A DNA stretch of 64,000 nucleotides from positions 1,240,001 through 1,304,000 of the forward strand of contig NZ_CP035758.1 in NCBI RefSeq assembly GCF_004208415.1, in the 5' to 3' direction. Shown piece after piece: positions 44,063 to 52,348 of this stretch; position 1 is the stretch's first letter; every line of letters starts with the position of its first letter. Made by a program: the position numbers and the translations under genes. This DNA is from Ktedonosporobacter rubrisoli. GTDB lineage: Bacteria; Chloroflexota; Ktedonobacteria; Ktedonobacterales; Ktedonobacteraceae. Under the pieces are notes generated by a model. That model did not search any database. It worked only from the letters and a program-made list of their open reading frames with translations, and was not told where the DNA came from.

Positions 44063-44572
44063 ATGACTGCCTATACACCTGATTTCTCTGATTATGGAAG
44101 GCTTGCTTATGATCGGATCGAGGTTGCAGATGCTCTCTACCGTTGGGCAGCAGGCCTGGATCTCGGTGACGCGGACCTGCTCGCGTCCTCCTGCACTGAA
44201 GATATCTGCTTTGATTTTGCTCCCGCAGCAAGCAAAATAGGGATTGAGTTCCCGGCCCTCTCATCTCGCGATGTAGTGGTGAAGACCATGATAGCGGTTA
44301 TCGGCCCTCTAGACACAAGCCACGCTCCTAGCAACCTGCGTATTACAGTTAACGGCGAGAGCGCAGGGCTCCAGGCATACGTCCTGGCTCAGCACTTCTC
44401 GCCCGGCGAGGGTCCTCGTCCCGACCGGACCAGACATGCTCTTCTCATGGGACGTTACGATGCAAACCTTGTTCGCGACGCCGAAATCTGGCGTATCAGT
44501 CGTTTGACCATAGATTGCATATGGTTCGAGGGAGATCCTACAGTAGTAACCGCTCAGCTCTCAGCAAACTAA
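44063..44572 (+). CDS. SnoaL-like (NTF2-fold) protein
   Basis: 169 aa. N-terminal helix pattern DRIEVADALYRWAAGLDLGD followed by ADLLASSCTEDICFDF matches SnoaL_4/NTF2-like cone-fold proteins, which act as small cyclases, isomerases, hydratases or non-catalytic ligand binders. The C-terminal DAEIWRISRLTIDCIWFEGD is typical. Ribosome sites AAAGGAG and AAGGAAG precede ATG. Convergent with an ECF sigma factor gene whose C-terminus also has an NTF2-like domain. Function not predictable. Confidence 0.82.
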   Translation: MTAYTPDFSDYGRLAYDRIEVADALYRWAAGLDLGDADLLASSCTEDICFDFAPAASKIGIEFPALSSRDVVVKTMIAVIGPLDTSHAPSNLRITVNGESAGLQAYVLAQHFSPGEGPRPDRTRHALLMGRYDANLVRDAEIWRISRLTIDCIWFEGDPTVVTAQLSAN

Positions 44573-44615
44573 TACTACGTTCCTCGGATCTATCAACTAT
44601 GGAGTTCAGTAAATA

Positions 44616-44661
44616 GGCGAAACAGAGACAGCAATCCTTGGATTGTGATCTCCATTTCGCC
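44616..44661. terminator. Long stem-loop between convergent SnoaL-like and sigma-factor genes
   Basis: GGCGAAA (44616-44622) with TTTCGCC (44655-44661), and inner AGCAATCC with GGATTGTG, form an extended stem; likely a shared terminator. Confidence 0.65.
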
Positions 44662-44757
44662 AGTTAAGCTTTCCTATTTTGAAGCACCTGAACCCAAGAG
44701 GGAAGAGGCAAAAAAATCACTTCGGATGAACTAGCTGAAGGAAAGCTGTTCCCGCTA

Positions 44758-45648
44758 TCAAGCCAGGTCCTGATCTGGAAGCATAGCCAGGTGTAAGCAG
44801 TTCAAGTGAGCGGGATCTGAGATTACATCGATCAAGGTAATTTTGCCGTCAGTGACAGTAAACGTGGCCACGGCTAGCAACCGTCCGGCGGGAGCCACGA
44901 CTACTCCGGGTACGCCGTTCACCAGCACAGTTTGCACGGCCCGCGCATGTCCTCTGAGGAGCTGCTTCGCCACAGCTAGCGCTCCACGAATCTCGCCTGG
45001 TGTGCGCTTGGATGGGGCTGCACGCTCATGTCGATAAACCACATCTGGATCGAGCAGAGCAAGCAACGCCTCAAAGTTCCCGGCGCGCGAGGCAGCCAGA
45101 AAGGCCTCGATCACATCTCGGTTACGGGTCAAATTAGCATCCTCAATGCTCGGTGCATCGCGCACGCGGCGGCGGGCCCGGCTGGCTAGCTGCCTGGTAG
45201 CCATCTCGGAGCGCTCTACGATGGGAGCAATCTCCTCGAAAGGCATGGCAAAGATATCGTGCAACACGAAGGCCAGGCGCTCGGCCGGCGAGAGCGTATC
45301 GAGGATCACCAGCAGTGCCAAGCCTACCGAGTCGGCCAGCATGGCTTCTTGCTCGGGATCAATCACGCTCTCATGGCTCGGATCTAGCTCAAGTTCAGCG
45401 GCTTCTAGCGACTCCTCGCGCCGCACTTTACGCGCTCGTAGCATATCAAGACAGATGCGCGCCACTACTGTCGTCAGCCATCTGTCAAGGTTTTTAACGC
45501 TACTTGCATCAGCGCGACTCAGATGCAGCCAGGCCTCCTGTACAGCATCGTCAGCCTCAACAAACGAGCCAAGCATGCGATAGGCCACGGCTTGCAGATG
45601 GGAACGCTCAGCCTCGAATGCTTGCGCCAGCCATTCGTGTTTCTCCAT
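44758..45648 (-). CDS. ECF sigma factor with C-terminal SnoaL-like domain (SigJ/ECF41 type)
   Basis: 296 aa. Region 2 (RSHLQAVAYRMLGSFVEADD, then AVQEAWL) and region 4 (LDTLSPAERLAFVLHDIFAM; EEIAPIVERSEMATRQLASR) form the sigma-70 core in residues 1-165. The last 120 residues (VIEAFLAASRAGNFEALLAL, LDPDVVY, DVISDPAHL) are an NTF2-like domain that, in ECF41/SigJ proteins, replaces an anti-sigma factor by folding on the core. Such factors direct stress-related transcription. GGAGAAGG precedes ATG. No anti-sigma gene is adjacent, as expected for this class. Confidence 0.9.
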   Translation of the reverse strand: MEKHEWLAQAFEAERSHLQAVAYRMLGSFVEADDAVQEAWLHLSRADASSVKNLDRWLTTVVARICLDMLRARKVRREESLEAAELELDPSHESVIDPEQEAMLADSVGLALLVILDTLSPAERLAFVLHDIFAMPFEEIAPIVERSEMATRQLASRARRRVRDAPSIEDANLTRNRDVIEAFLAASRAGNFEALLALLDPDVVYRHERAAPSKRTPGEIRGALAVAKQLLRGHARAVQTVLVNGVPGVVVAPAGRLLAVATFTVTDGKITLIDVISDPAHLNCLHLAMLPDQDLA

Positions 45649-45772
45649 TGGTTATCCTTCTCCACAAAAAGTGTTCTCATAAAAGAGACGCGTCAAACTG
45701 GCCCAATGTGACAGAGGCAAAAGATTCGGTCCGCTACCCTACACCGTAACGATACGCCATTTGTATCGTGCC

Positions 45773-46657
45773 TTACGCGATCACTTCCAGACTGGTATTT
45801 GCTAGCCAGAGCCGCCCCTTGCCATGTAAGGCACAGCCAAAGGAGATGAAAAGAGCATCTTCAGGAATAGAGATGGTAGCTTCATACCTCGTCCAATCAT
45901 GCGTTCCCTGCAGCTCACATTCGTCTACTTGTAATCTCTGATCTCTATTGGTATGAATATAGAGAGCTGCCCGCTGTTCCACCTGCTCAGCCTTCATATT
46001 CCCCGAGAAGCAAAGCCGTTTTCCGCGATACGCATTAGCCTTTATAGTTTGTCTGAGCGTTGCCCCCGCAGTCGCCTCCGCATTTGCTGATCTGAGGAAG
46101 GCACTGGATATTCCCTGAAGACCTCCTCTATGCACACCACATTCATATAACCGTCGCGATCTGAGGAAATTCCAATGCGCCAGGCGCTGTTCAAAGCGCA
46201 TATTTAGCGGGTGCTCTAGCCTTAGCTGGTTGCGCACACGCGCAATTTTCCTTGCAAGAGGTCGGGTCAGTGGCCGCCTGATTAGGGTCAAGGCGCTGAA
46301 AAAGGGAATAATCCACCGGTGGTTGAAGCGTTGCCATGTACTTTCCATTGTAGATATCCTTTCTGATCTCTCTATGGGAATTGGTTCAACAGAGGTGGGA
46401 AATGCTGAAGCGTGCCGCAGCTCAAAAATCTGCTCTGTGAGCATCTGGACAACCGCATCACTAAACAAAGGAAGCCACAGGCTCAGGACCCCAAAATTGC
46501 CACGCTCTCGGTAAGCATCCTGGCAGCACTGAATAAAGAGCTGGAGAGTGAGATCGGCGTACCGACGTTGATAGGACTCTGGACCTAAACAAAGGAGCCA
46601 ACGATAGATAAGCACCGAACATCGAATAATCCAGGGAGATGCTGAAGGCAGTTGCAT
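45773..46657 (-). CDS. PadR-linked protein of unknown function
   Basis: 294 aa. The N-terminal 90 residues (VLIYRWLLCLGPESYQRRYA, DLTLQLFIQCCQDA) resemble the N-terminus found on permeases and membrane proteins paired with PadR regulators. The C-terminal 110 residues (GKRLCFSGNMKAEQVEQRAA; DWTRYEATISIPEDALFISF; GKGRLWLANTSLEVI) look like a beta-sandwich carbohydrate-binding-like module. The start codon overlaps the PadR stop (TAATG), so the two are translationally coupled. Any membrane helix is weak. It may be a partner or effector of the PadR regulator; function unknown. Confidence 0.65.
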   Translation of the reverse strand: MQLPSASPWIIRCSVLIYRWLLCLGPESYQRRYADLTLQLFIQCCQDAYRERGNFGVLSLWLPLFSDAVVQMLTEQIFELRHASAFPTSVEPIPIERSERISTMESTWQRFNHRWIIPFFSALTLIRRPLTRPLARKIARVRNQLRLEHPLNMRFEQRLAHWNFLRSRRLYECGVHRGGLQGISSAFLRSANAEATAGATLRQTIKANAYRGKRLCFSGNMKAEQVEQRAALYIHTNRDQRLQVDECELQGTHDWTRYEATISIPEDALFISFGCALHGKGRLWLANTSLEVIA

Positions 46658-47046
46658 TAGTGTCCCTCCTCAATGGAAGGAGAAGACAGCAAGCTACTAA
46701 GACTGCGTTTTGTCCTGGCAACCATCAATACATCTTCCAGGCGTCGAACTTCTGCCACAAGTACCTCGCGACCAGATTCGGTCAGGCGATAATAGCGGCG
46801 CCGCTCATCATCGAGGGCCGGATCTGGCCGCGCGTTCGACTCTTCAATGAGACTATCTTCTTCCAGGTGTTTGATCGAGCGATATAAGGTGGCCGGGCCA
46901 AGACGAAGTTTTCCCTTGGTATGGGTGGAAATGTCGCGCATGATACTGTATCCATGCCGCTCGCCATCCGCAAGCGAAAGTAAGATGTGGAATGCCGCCT
47001 GTGTAAGTGGCAATCTCTCTTCCGGGTTTTTTGAAGAAGTGCGCAT
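46657..47046 (-). CDS. PadR-family transcriptional regulator
   Basis: 129 aa. Winged helix LTQAAFHILLSLADGERHGY, SIMRDIS, then LRLGPATLYRSIKHLEEDSL and a basic wing (DDERRRYYRLTESGREVL), followed by a short dimer helix. PadR repressors control phenolic-acid, multidrug or membrane-protein genes. Overlaps its downstream partner by one base. A 41-bp inverted repeat just upstream (47079-47119) is the likely autoregulatory site. Confidence 0.88.
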   Translation of the reverse strand: MRTSSKNPEERLPLTQAAFHILLSLADGERHGYSIMRDISTHTKGKLRLGPATLYRSIKHLEEDSLIEESNARPDPALDDERRRYYRLTESGREVLVAEVRRLEDVLMVARTKRSLSSLLSSPSIEEGH

Positions 47047-47078
47047 CTCTGTTGCCTTCTCTCATACAAAAACATGGT

Positions 47079-47119
47079 CTATATCCACAATGATAATATT
47101 AGTATCACTATGGATATAG
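47079..47119. promoter_or_regulatory. Nested inverted repeat upstream of the PadR gene
   Basis: CTATATCCA (47079-47087) pairs with TGGATATAG (47111-47119); within it TGATA (47091-47095) mirrors TATCA (47103-47107), all around one centre. It lies 33-73 bp before the PadR start, a fitting place for autorepression. Confidence 0.7.
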
Positions 47120-47177
47120 TAACGGAAGAAAGAGACCTTTGTCAAGGCGGAACTGAAGACACGTCAGGTGATGAGAG

Positions 47178-48197
47178 CTATTCAAGCACACGAAAGGCAA
47201 GTCGACCGACAGTTAAATTGCCGAAGAATGCACCTGGCTTGGGGAGGCAGTTTGCATCGAAAAATACATAGAATTTCCTGCTCACATCATCGTAGTGAAA
47301 GGTTGGTTTCCACACACCACCATTGTGCCAGGGCGTTCCATCGTTTGCCTTGAGAATCTGGATGGGCTCGCTCCACTGCTCCAGCGCTTCCGCCAGGTGA
47401 GAGGCTGAGAGCCACCAGAGCCCGCTGTTGTCCCGCGCCTCTTGATATGTGGGAGTAAGATAGAGCCGGGCCAGAAGCATATCAAAGCGATCGTGCCGGG
47501 CCAGAACGCACGCATCAAATCCATCGGCGGAGAAAAAGATCTTCCGGTTCTTCCAAGCACTTTTGCCATCCTCACTTTCCGCATATCCGAGCAGATAGTG
47601 TTGAGCTTCATTGGGGCCAGCGCAATACCACATACGCCATTTGCCCTCATAGTAGATTACATTGGGCTCCTGCACACTGCTAAATTCCCACGGCTCGCTT
47701 GCCTGCAAGACCGGTTCTCCGTATCTTTTCCACTTTACGCCATCCCACTCCAGAAAGCCAATTGCGTAGGGTCCTGCCATGTTCCATTCTCGGCAGCTGG
47801 CATAATAGATTCTTTCCTGCCATGCTCCCGCTCCCTGCAGCAATGTTGGGTCCCAACCCCTGACATAAGAAGGGCAATGAAATCCGGTGGCATCCCACGC
47901 CGTGGGAGCGGGAGACGCGGCAAGCGGCTCAGCAACAGTAGGATCTTGCGGGAAACTTTGAATAGTCCAATTGGTGCTGCTCAGGGATTCATCTGGAGGA
48001 AGGGTGGCAGAAAAGGTATGAATGATCTTGCTGTGTTTCTCACGCCCGCCCAGAAATATCTCCCATTGATTATTCCTCTTCACGATCGAGCCAAGGCCAA
48101 TAGTTGTCAGATTAGTAATACCTCCCATACCTTCCCCCGTCTCAGTATCAAAGAGCTTGATTTTTTCCATCGGCTGGATCGTCGGTCTCTTGTCCAT
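47178..48197 (-). CDS. Beta-propeller glycosidase-like protein (GH43/GH32 fold)
   Basis: 339 aa. Repeated blade-like stretches with Trp/Asp motifs (NQWEIFLGGREK; HCPSYVRGWDPTLL; SSVQEPNVIYYEGKWRMWYC; SGLWWLSASHLAEALEQWSE; WHNGGVWKPTFHYDD; KFYVFFDAN) are typical of five-bladed propeller glycosidases and their relatives. EPNVIYYEGKWRMWY is the usual 'sample-of-blade' pattern. No signal peptide, so cytoplasmic. ATG 48197 follows AGGAAAGAAGGG; a TTG start at 48221 is less likely. Divergent from a MarR gene, its probable regulator. Catalytic acids cannot be assigned by eye. Confidence 0.7.
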   Translation of the reverse strand: MDKRPTIQPMEKIKLFDTETGEGMGGITNLTTIGLGSIVKRNNQWEIFLGGREKHSKIIHTFSATLPPDESLSSTNWTIQSFPQDPTVAEPLAASPAPTAWDATGFHCPSYVRGWDPTLLQGAGAWQERIYYASCREWNMAGPYAIGFLEWDGVKWKRYGEPVLQASEPWEFSSVQEPNVIYYEGKWRMWYCAGPNEAQHYLLGYAESEDGKSAWKNRKIFFSADGFDACVLARHDRFDMLLARLYLTPTYQEARDNSGLWWLSASHLAEALEQWSEPIQILKANDGTPWHNGGVWKPTFHYDDVSRKFYVFFDANCLPKPGAFFGNLTVGRLAFRVLE

Positions 48198-48287
48198 CGT
48201 GCGGCCCTTCTTTCCTGGCAAGGACTGGCGAGCACCCTCCTGGCGCTTACGTCCATTGCGCTTTCTTGCAAAATTTGCTACACTCTC

Positions 48288-48317
48288 GAATAAGTCATTA
48301 TACTAATTATCTTATTC
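48288..48317. promoter_or_regulatory. Inverted repeat between glycosidase-like and MarR genes
   Basis: GAATAAG (48288-48294) and CTTATTC (48311-48317) with an AT-rich centre (TCATTATACTAATTAT). It lies 33 bp before the MarR start and 90 bp before the divergent gene: a likely MarR operator. Confidence 0.65.
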
Positions 48318-48350
48318 AACTAAGTTTTATTGTAGGGTAAAGGAATAGCG

Positions 48351-48833
48351 ATGTCAAGAGCCATTCCAGGAGATCGATCCCACATCCTCACACAATTGCA
48401 ACAAACACTCCACAGGAATTCGAATCTCTCGGTCCTGTTTGCTCAATTGTTAGCCAAAAAGTTGAGCATCTACCCAACCGACATGGAGTGCCTGGGTTTT
48501 CTTCTTCTCAAGCCCACGGAGGCAATAGCTGGCGATCTGGCGGCCTTAACCGGATTGACAACCGGCGCAATTACAGGAGTAATCGATAGGCTGGAAAAAG
48601 CCGGGTTCATCCAGCGAGAGAGGGATGTGAAGGACAGAAGAAAGGTTTTTGTGCTACCAAATATTGAGCGCATCGGACAAGAGATTGCACCGCTCTATCA
48701 ATCTTTGTTGGATGCTTTTGATGCCCTATATGAGCACTATACTAATGCCGAACTCGCGGCTATTTTGGATTTCAATCAGCGCTCAGAAACAATCCTGCGT
48801 TCAGAGATTGAAAAGGTACGAGACACGCAATGA
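48351..48833 (+). CDS. MarR-family transcriptional regulator
   Basis: 160 aa. Helix 1-2 region (LQQTLHRNSNLSVLFAQLLA), winged helix (AGDLAALTGLTTGAITGVID, RLEKAGFIQRERDVKDRRKV) and C-terminal dimer helix. Divergent from the glycosidase-like gene at 47178. Its 48533-48645 segment, coding for the recognition helix and wing, is copied almost exactly into the chimeric open frame at 52334-52444, and the gene itself is intact. Usual MarR role: ligand-released repressor. Confidence 0.9.
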   Translation: MSRAIPGDRSHILTQLQQTLHRNSNLSVLFAQLLAKKLSIYPTDMECLGFLLLKPTEAIAGDLAALTGLTTGAITGVIDRLEKAGFIQRERDVKDRRKVFVLPNIERIGQEIAPLYQSLLDAFDALYEHYTNAELAAILDFNQRSETILRSEIEKVRDTQ

Positions 48834-49059
48834 CCTTTACTCAGTTTCTATCCAGTGCAAGAAAGGCTATTCAGCCGGTCCAGACAGAAACATTTGTCTA
48901 CTTTTTCACGTTAAGTGCTAGAAAAACTCATCTAAGAGAGCGTAGAAGCCCCTGCTGCGCTGGCTCATTCATGAACCAGAGGGCAAGGGCAAGAGTTACA
49001 AAAATCGTTAATTTTAGAGCTGGTTGGATAGATCGCAATTTCTTCTCGTACAACTCGCC

Positions 49060-49506
49060 TCAGGCTCGGCCCTCGCGGAGTTCCCTGATGGCTTTCATAA
49101 TACGTCGCTGCCTTGTCTCAGCTGTTTTAGCTCCCTCGATAGAGAGCACAACCCGCTGCTTAGAACTTTTGGATAAGCTGTCGAAGAAACGCTTGGCATC
49201 CACGTCATGGTCGAGGGCATCACTGAAATCAAGCGGCACTGCCACCTCACGCGGCTCGGTGTCCAGTTCGACTTCGACATCTATCTCATCACCAGCCACA
49301 ACGCCAGCCAGTTCGCGGTTCTCTGCGCTGATGGGGAGCAGGAACTCCCCACCCATAGGAGCCACCGTGCTCCGATAGCTATGACCGTTGATCGTGACGT
49401 GGACCGGTGGTCGCTTGCCCGACTTGAGGCTCTCAACGATCTCTGACGGGACGCGGATACCTGTCGCCGTCTTGCCATGAAGTTCTACTCTGCTACGAAA
49501 TTTCAT
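49060..49506 (-). CDS. YdeI/OmpD-associated family protein (DUF1905 plus YdeI domain)
   Basis: 148 aa. N-terminal DUF1905 beta-barrel (MKFRSRVELHGKTATGIRVP; VHVTINGHSYRSTVAPMGGE; GVVAGDEIDVEVELDTEPRE) followed by the YdeI-type helical tail (AKRFFDSLSKSSKQRVVLSI; AETRQRRIMKAIRELREG). In E. coli YdeI is linked to peptide resistance. The ATGA overlap with the preceding DUF998 gene and the GAAAGGAAG site fix the start. Last gene of the five-gene ArsR-led operon. Confidence 0.85.
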   Translation of the reverse strand: MKFRSRVELHGKTATGIRVPSEIVESLKSGKRPPVHVTINGHSYRSTVAPMGGEFLLPISAENRELAGVVAGDEIDVEVELDTEPREVAVPLDFSDALDHDVDAKRFFDSLSKSSKQRVVLSIEGAKTAETRQRRIMKAIRELREGRA

Positions 49507-50183
49507 GCGTTTGCTTCCTTTCTCAACCAGACAGCCAATAGCGCGATCCATGTCCAGATGACGATAACTCCGATCCAGAAGCCAATGACGCTCCAGGATT
49601 GGCCTGATCCAGTGGCAACGCCGACAAAGGCAGCGAAGAAGAGGAGGCCGCTTCCTACCGAATAGATCGCCCATCCTAAGAGCCTCTGGGAGGCAAAGCG
49701 GCGAGCCATCACCATGCATGCTACAATCAGGGCAAGGAATCCTATAGCGGCAGTGATGATGTGCAGTAGACCGTGCCAGCTGATCGCGTGGGCGTCAGCT
49801 GGAGTTCCGGGGGGAAATCCGAAAGCCGGATCGGCTGTGAAGAAACCAGCACCGATCAAACCAAGTCCATATACTCCCACTAATAGTGGTCCCCAAGTGC
49901 CGCCTCGGCTGCTTCGGAGGACCTGTCGCATGCCCAGCGCGAAGGCGAGAACCAGCAGGCCGGAGAGCACAAGGTTTGTTATCTGAATCCAGCCGAGATC
50001 GCCGTTGGCCAGCAGGCTCAGATCATGGCGAAGAAGGTCGAAACCAGGACGAGTGAGGGCCTGGATCAAGCCAACAACGATATAGAAAGGACCAGCGATC
50101 ATGCCGCAGACCAATAGTGCATTGATTTGTGTTATAGGAGCGGATTGGCTACGAGCCGCCTCCTTGCTAGAATGCGTTTGCAT
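49503..50183 (-). CDS. DUF998 integral membrane protein
   Basis: 226 aa with six helices (LLVCGMIAGPFYIVVGLIQAL; ITNLVLSGLLVLAFALGMRQV; PLLVGVYGLGLIGAGFFTAD and others). The TRPGFDLLRHDLSLLANGDL stretch is typical of DUF998 proteins, uncharacterised membrane proteins common in soil bacteria. Overlaps the next gene by four bases (ATGA). Part of the ArsR-SRPBCC-hydrolase operon, a recurring neighbourhood for this family. Function unknown. Confidence 0.85.
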   Translation of the reverse strand: MQTHSSKEAARSQSAPITQINALLVCGMIAGPFYIVVGLIQALTRPGFDLLRHDLSLLANGDLGWIQITNLVLSGLLVLAFALGMRQVLRSSRGGTWGPLLVGVYGLGLIGAGFFTADPAFGFPPGTPADAHAISWHGLLHIITAAIGFLALIVACMVMARRFASQRLLGWAIYSVGSGLLFFAAFVGVATGSGQSWSVIGFWIGVIVIWTWIALLAVWLRKEANA

Positions 50184-50210
50184 CCCCTTCTCCTTCGTAT
50201 TATAGAGAGG

Positions 50211-51023
50211 TCAGGCAGTGAGAAATTCGATGAGGGCGGGAGCAAGGGCATCAGCCTTGACCATGTGGTTCTGTCCAGCCAGAGTGCGATAGCTTGCCTT
50301 GGGCAGCGTTTGCGCCAGTGCCTGCATGGCATGCTGCATCCCAGTCGGGCTTTTTCCTCCATCCATCACCAGCGTAGGAGCTTTGATAGCGGACCCCAGC
50401 GTGGCTGGCAATGGTTTGCCTTGCCCATATGGGATGATTATATTGATATCGTATGGCAAGGTATGAGCGACAGCTGTCAACTTCGACCACATCGGGAAGA
50501 GCGGCATCACAGCGAGCATCAAACCGGGTGCGCCAACCTGTCTCATGAACAGCTTGACAGCTTTCGAGCGCTGATTCCGTGCTACTGCCTCTTCCAGGCT
50601 ACTCAGAAACGCCTGTGTTACCGGTTTGCCTGTATCATCAACAACGAATGGAGCTTCGTACAGAGCCAGCTTCGTAATCCCTGGTAGCCGATTCGCAGCT
50701 TCAAGAGCCAGCCCGGCCCCGGAGGATTGACCGGCCACATAGGCTGTTCCGCCAACAGCTTCAAGCAGGGCCGCCAGATCTTCGACCTCGCGCTCAACTG
50801 CATATGGCTGTGTATCCCCGCTTTCGCCGCGTCCCCGGCGATCATATGTGATGACCGTAAAATGAGGAGCGAGCTGCGCCGCCAGATCCTGGGAGGGCCC
50901 AAATTGCCGATAACAGAGCGCCCCATCGACGAGAATGAGAGCCGGCCCCTGACCACTCTGAGAGTATGCAATCACTGTCCCATCTCTGGATGTCACTGTG
51001 TTGCGCGCGATTGCTGTAGCCAT
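50211..51023 (-). CDS. Alpha/beta hydrolase
   Basis: 270 aa. Fold landmarks: SRDGTVIAYSQSGQGPALIL, DRRGRGESGDTQPY, nucleophile elbow AGQSSGAGLALEAA (Ser near residue 96), acid near VMDGGKSPTG and His in LAGQNHMVKADALAP. Small soluble esterase or haloperoxidase-like type. Good site AAAGGAG. Third gene of the operon, 12 bp after the SRPBCC gene. Substrate unknown. Confidence 0.88.
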   Translation of the reverse strand: MATAIARNTVTSRDGTVIAYSQSGQGPALILVDGALCYRQFGPSQDLAAQLAPHFTVITYDRRGRGESGDTQPYAVEREVEDLAALLEAVGGTAYVAGQSSGAGLALEAANRLPGITKLALYEAPFVVDDTGKPVTQAFLSSLEEAVARNQRSKAVKLFMRQVGAPGLMLAVMPLFPMWSKLTAVAHTLPYDINIIIPYGQGKPLPATLGSAIKAPTLVMDGGKSPTGMQHAMQALAQTLPKASYRTLAGQNHMVKADALAPALIEFLTA

Positions 51024-51035
51024 GATCTTTCTCCT

Positions 51036-51536
51036 TTACTTTGCCTGCAGCTCTTGTATGTACTCAATCAGGTAATCCCAGGTCACATTCATCCCCTGCT
51101 GCATCCCCATGTCCAGAGCGACTGCAAGCGCCTCTGCACTGCTGAACTGGAAGCAAGCTGTGACTTTTGTTTTCCCGGCCTCTTCTGCAAAGGTGATCGT
51201 CGTCAGATGCTCAGGAACACCCTCAAGAGGATTAGCATGTTCATCGGCGAAGGTTGAGGTGTAGACCAGCTTCTCGGGCGGCACGATTTCGCGGTACACA
51301 CTGCGCGCCCAGTGTTCTTGACCCGAAGGCCCGCGCACCGAGTAGTGCCAGATGCCGCCGGGGCGCAGGTCGATAGTACAGGTGGGAATCGTGTACGGCC
51401 GGGGTGCCCACCAGCGCTTGAGATGCTCTGCTCTTGTGAACGCCTCAAACACCAGTGTGCGCGGTGCGGCGAAGTGCCTTTCCACAATAAATTCTCGTTT
51501 TTCAATATTGGAACTCAGAGATTGATAATCAAACAT
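51036..51536 (-). CDS. SRPBCC (AHSA1) domain protein
   Basis: 166 aa AHSA1-type START-like fold: FIVERHFAAPRTLVFEAFTR, AEHLKRWWAPRP, WHYSVRGPSGQEHWARSVYR, YIQELQAK. Start at ATG 51536 overlaps the ArsR gene by eight bases, giving translational coupling. In many soil bacteria ArsR and AHSA1 genes are paired like this; the SRPBCC cup probably binds a hydrophobic ligand. Compare the fused version at 19344. Confidence 0.87.
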   Translation of the reverse strand: MFDYQSLSSNIEKREFIVERHFAAPRTLVFEAFTRAEHLKRWWAPRPYTIPTCTIDLRPGGIWHYSVRGPSGQEHWARSVYREIVPPEKLVYTSTFADEHANPLEGVPEHLTTITFAEEAGKTKVTACFQFSSAEALAVALDMGMQQGMNVTWDYLIEYIQELQAK

Positions 51537-51879
51537 CGTTTTCCTCAATGCGCTTGTCGGTATGTTGCTCGGTGGCCTGCAAATCCAGTAAGTAATCGTC
51601 AAGACGGTCGAAGCGTTCTTCCCAGAGGCGACGAAAAGAGTGGAGCCAGTCCTCCAGCTCCTGAAATGGCTCACGCCTCAACTGATAGATTCTTCGGTTG
51701 GCCTGCGGCTGGACTTCCACAATGCCAGCCTCGCTCAGCACCTTGAGATGCTTCGATACTTGCGGCTGTTGTAATCCCAGCTGGCTGGTGATCGCTCCTA
51801 CAGTCAAAGGGCCATCGCGCAACAGTTCGACGATTTGTAAGCGATTTGCCTCCGTTAGAGCAGCCCAGAGTGTTTTCAT
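51529..51879 (-). CDS. ArsR-family transcriptional regulator
   Basis: 116 aa. Winged helix MKTLWAALTEANRLQIVELL, LTVGAITSQLGLQQPQVSKH, LKVLSEAGIVEVQPQANRRI. No Cys metal site, so a non-metal ArsR. First gene of an operon (ArsR, SRPBCC, hydrolase, DUF998, YdeI) with overlaps or short gaps throughout. A perfect palindrome (51898-51911) sits 19 bp upstream and likely serves autoregulation. Confidence 0.9.
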   Translation of the reverse strand: MKTLWAALTEANRLQIVELLRDGPLTVGAITSQLGLQQPQVSKHLKVLSEAGIVEVQPQANRRIYQLRREPFQELEDWLHSFRRLWEERFDRLDDYLLDLQATEQHTDKRIEENDV

Positions 51880-51897
51880 ATCTTAATTATACCTTAT

Positions 51898-51911
51898 CAG
51901 GAATATTCCTG
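51898..51911. promoter_or_regulatory. Palindromic operator upstream of the ArsR operon
   Basis: CAGGAATATTCCTG, a perfect 14-bp palindrome 19 bp before the ArsR start codon. Size and position fit an ArsR dimer site. Confidence 0.7.
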
Positions 51912-51948
51912 TCAAGGCATATTCGATTTGGCGACAAAGAATGCTTCG

Positions 51949-52348
51949 GTCACATTCTTGCGAGTCACGTCATATAAGTGTAAGGGAAAACCCGAGTACT
52001 GGACCAATAGATAACAAGCCAACTTCGCCCTCTGCTCTTTCCCAACAAGGGACGCATGACCTTATGACCTCATATCGAAATTTTAAAAGTTGAGAAAGGA
52101 CAATTCATAAATATGCTACCCAGCTTCACCGAACTCAAGAAGTCCATCACGGGACAGGTTATCGTTCCAGAAGATCAAATATATACTGAGCTACGTAACG
52201 TCTTCAATCAAGCCGGAAGCCCGGCTGTGATTGTGCGCGCCCAGAACAAACAGGATCTCATCACAGCGCTCTCGATACGTAGCGGCGGCCACGGCTTGAG
52301 CGGGCAGGCCACCAGCAATGGAGGAATCGTGCTCGATCTGGCGGCCTT
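51949..52348 (+). repeat. Duplicated segment: copy of the FAD-oxidase promoter and 5' coding region
   Basis: Corresponds to 54661-55138. It includes the upstream stretch CGTCATATAAGTG, AAGGGAAAACCCGAG and AAAAGTTGAGAAAGGACAAT, and the first codons of the oxidase. In the coding part (52113-52270) I count 6 differences in 158 bases. A 30-bp segment present in the other copy is missing here at 52270, between two AGCGCT repeats. The other copy has about 50 extra bases of near-tandem repeat upstream of the gene. Confidence 0.9.
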
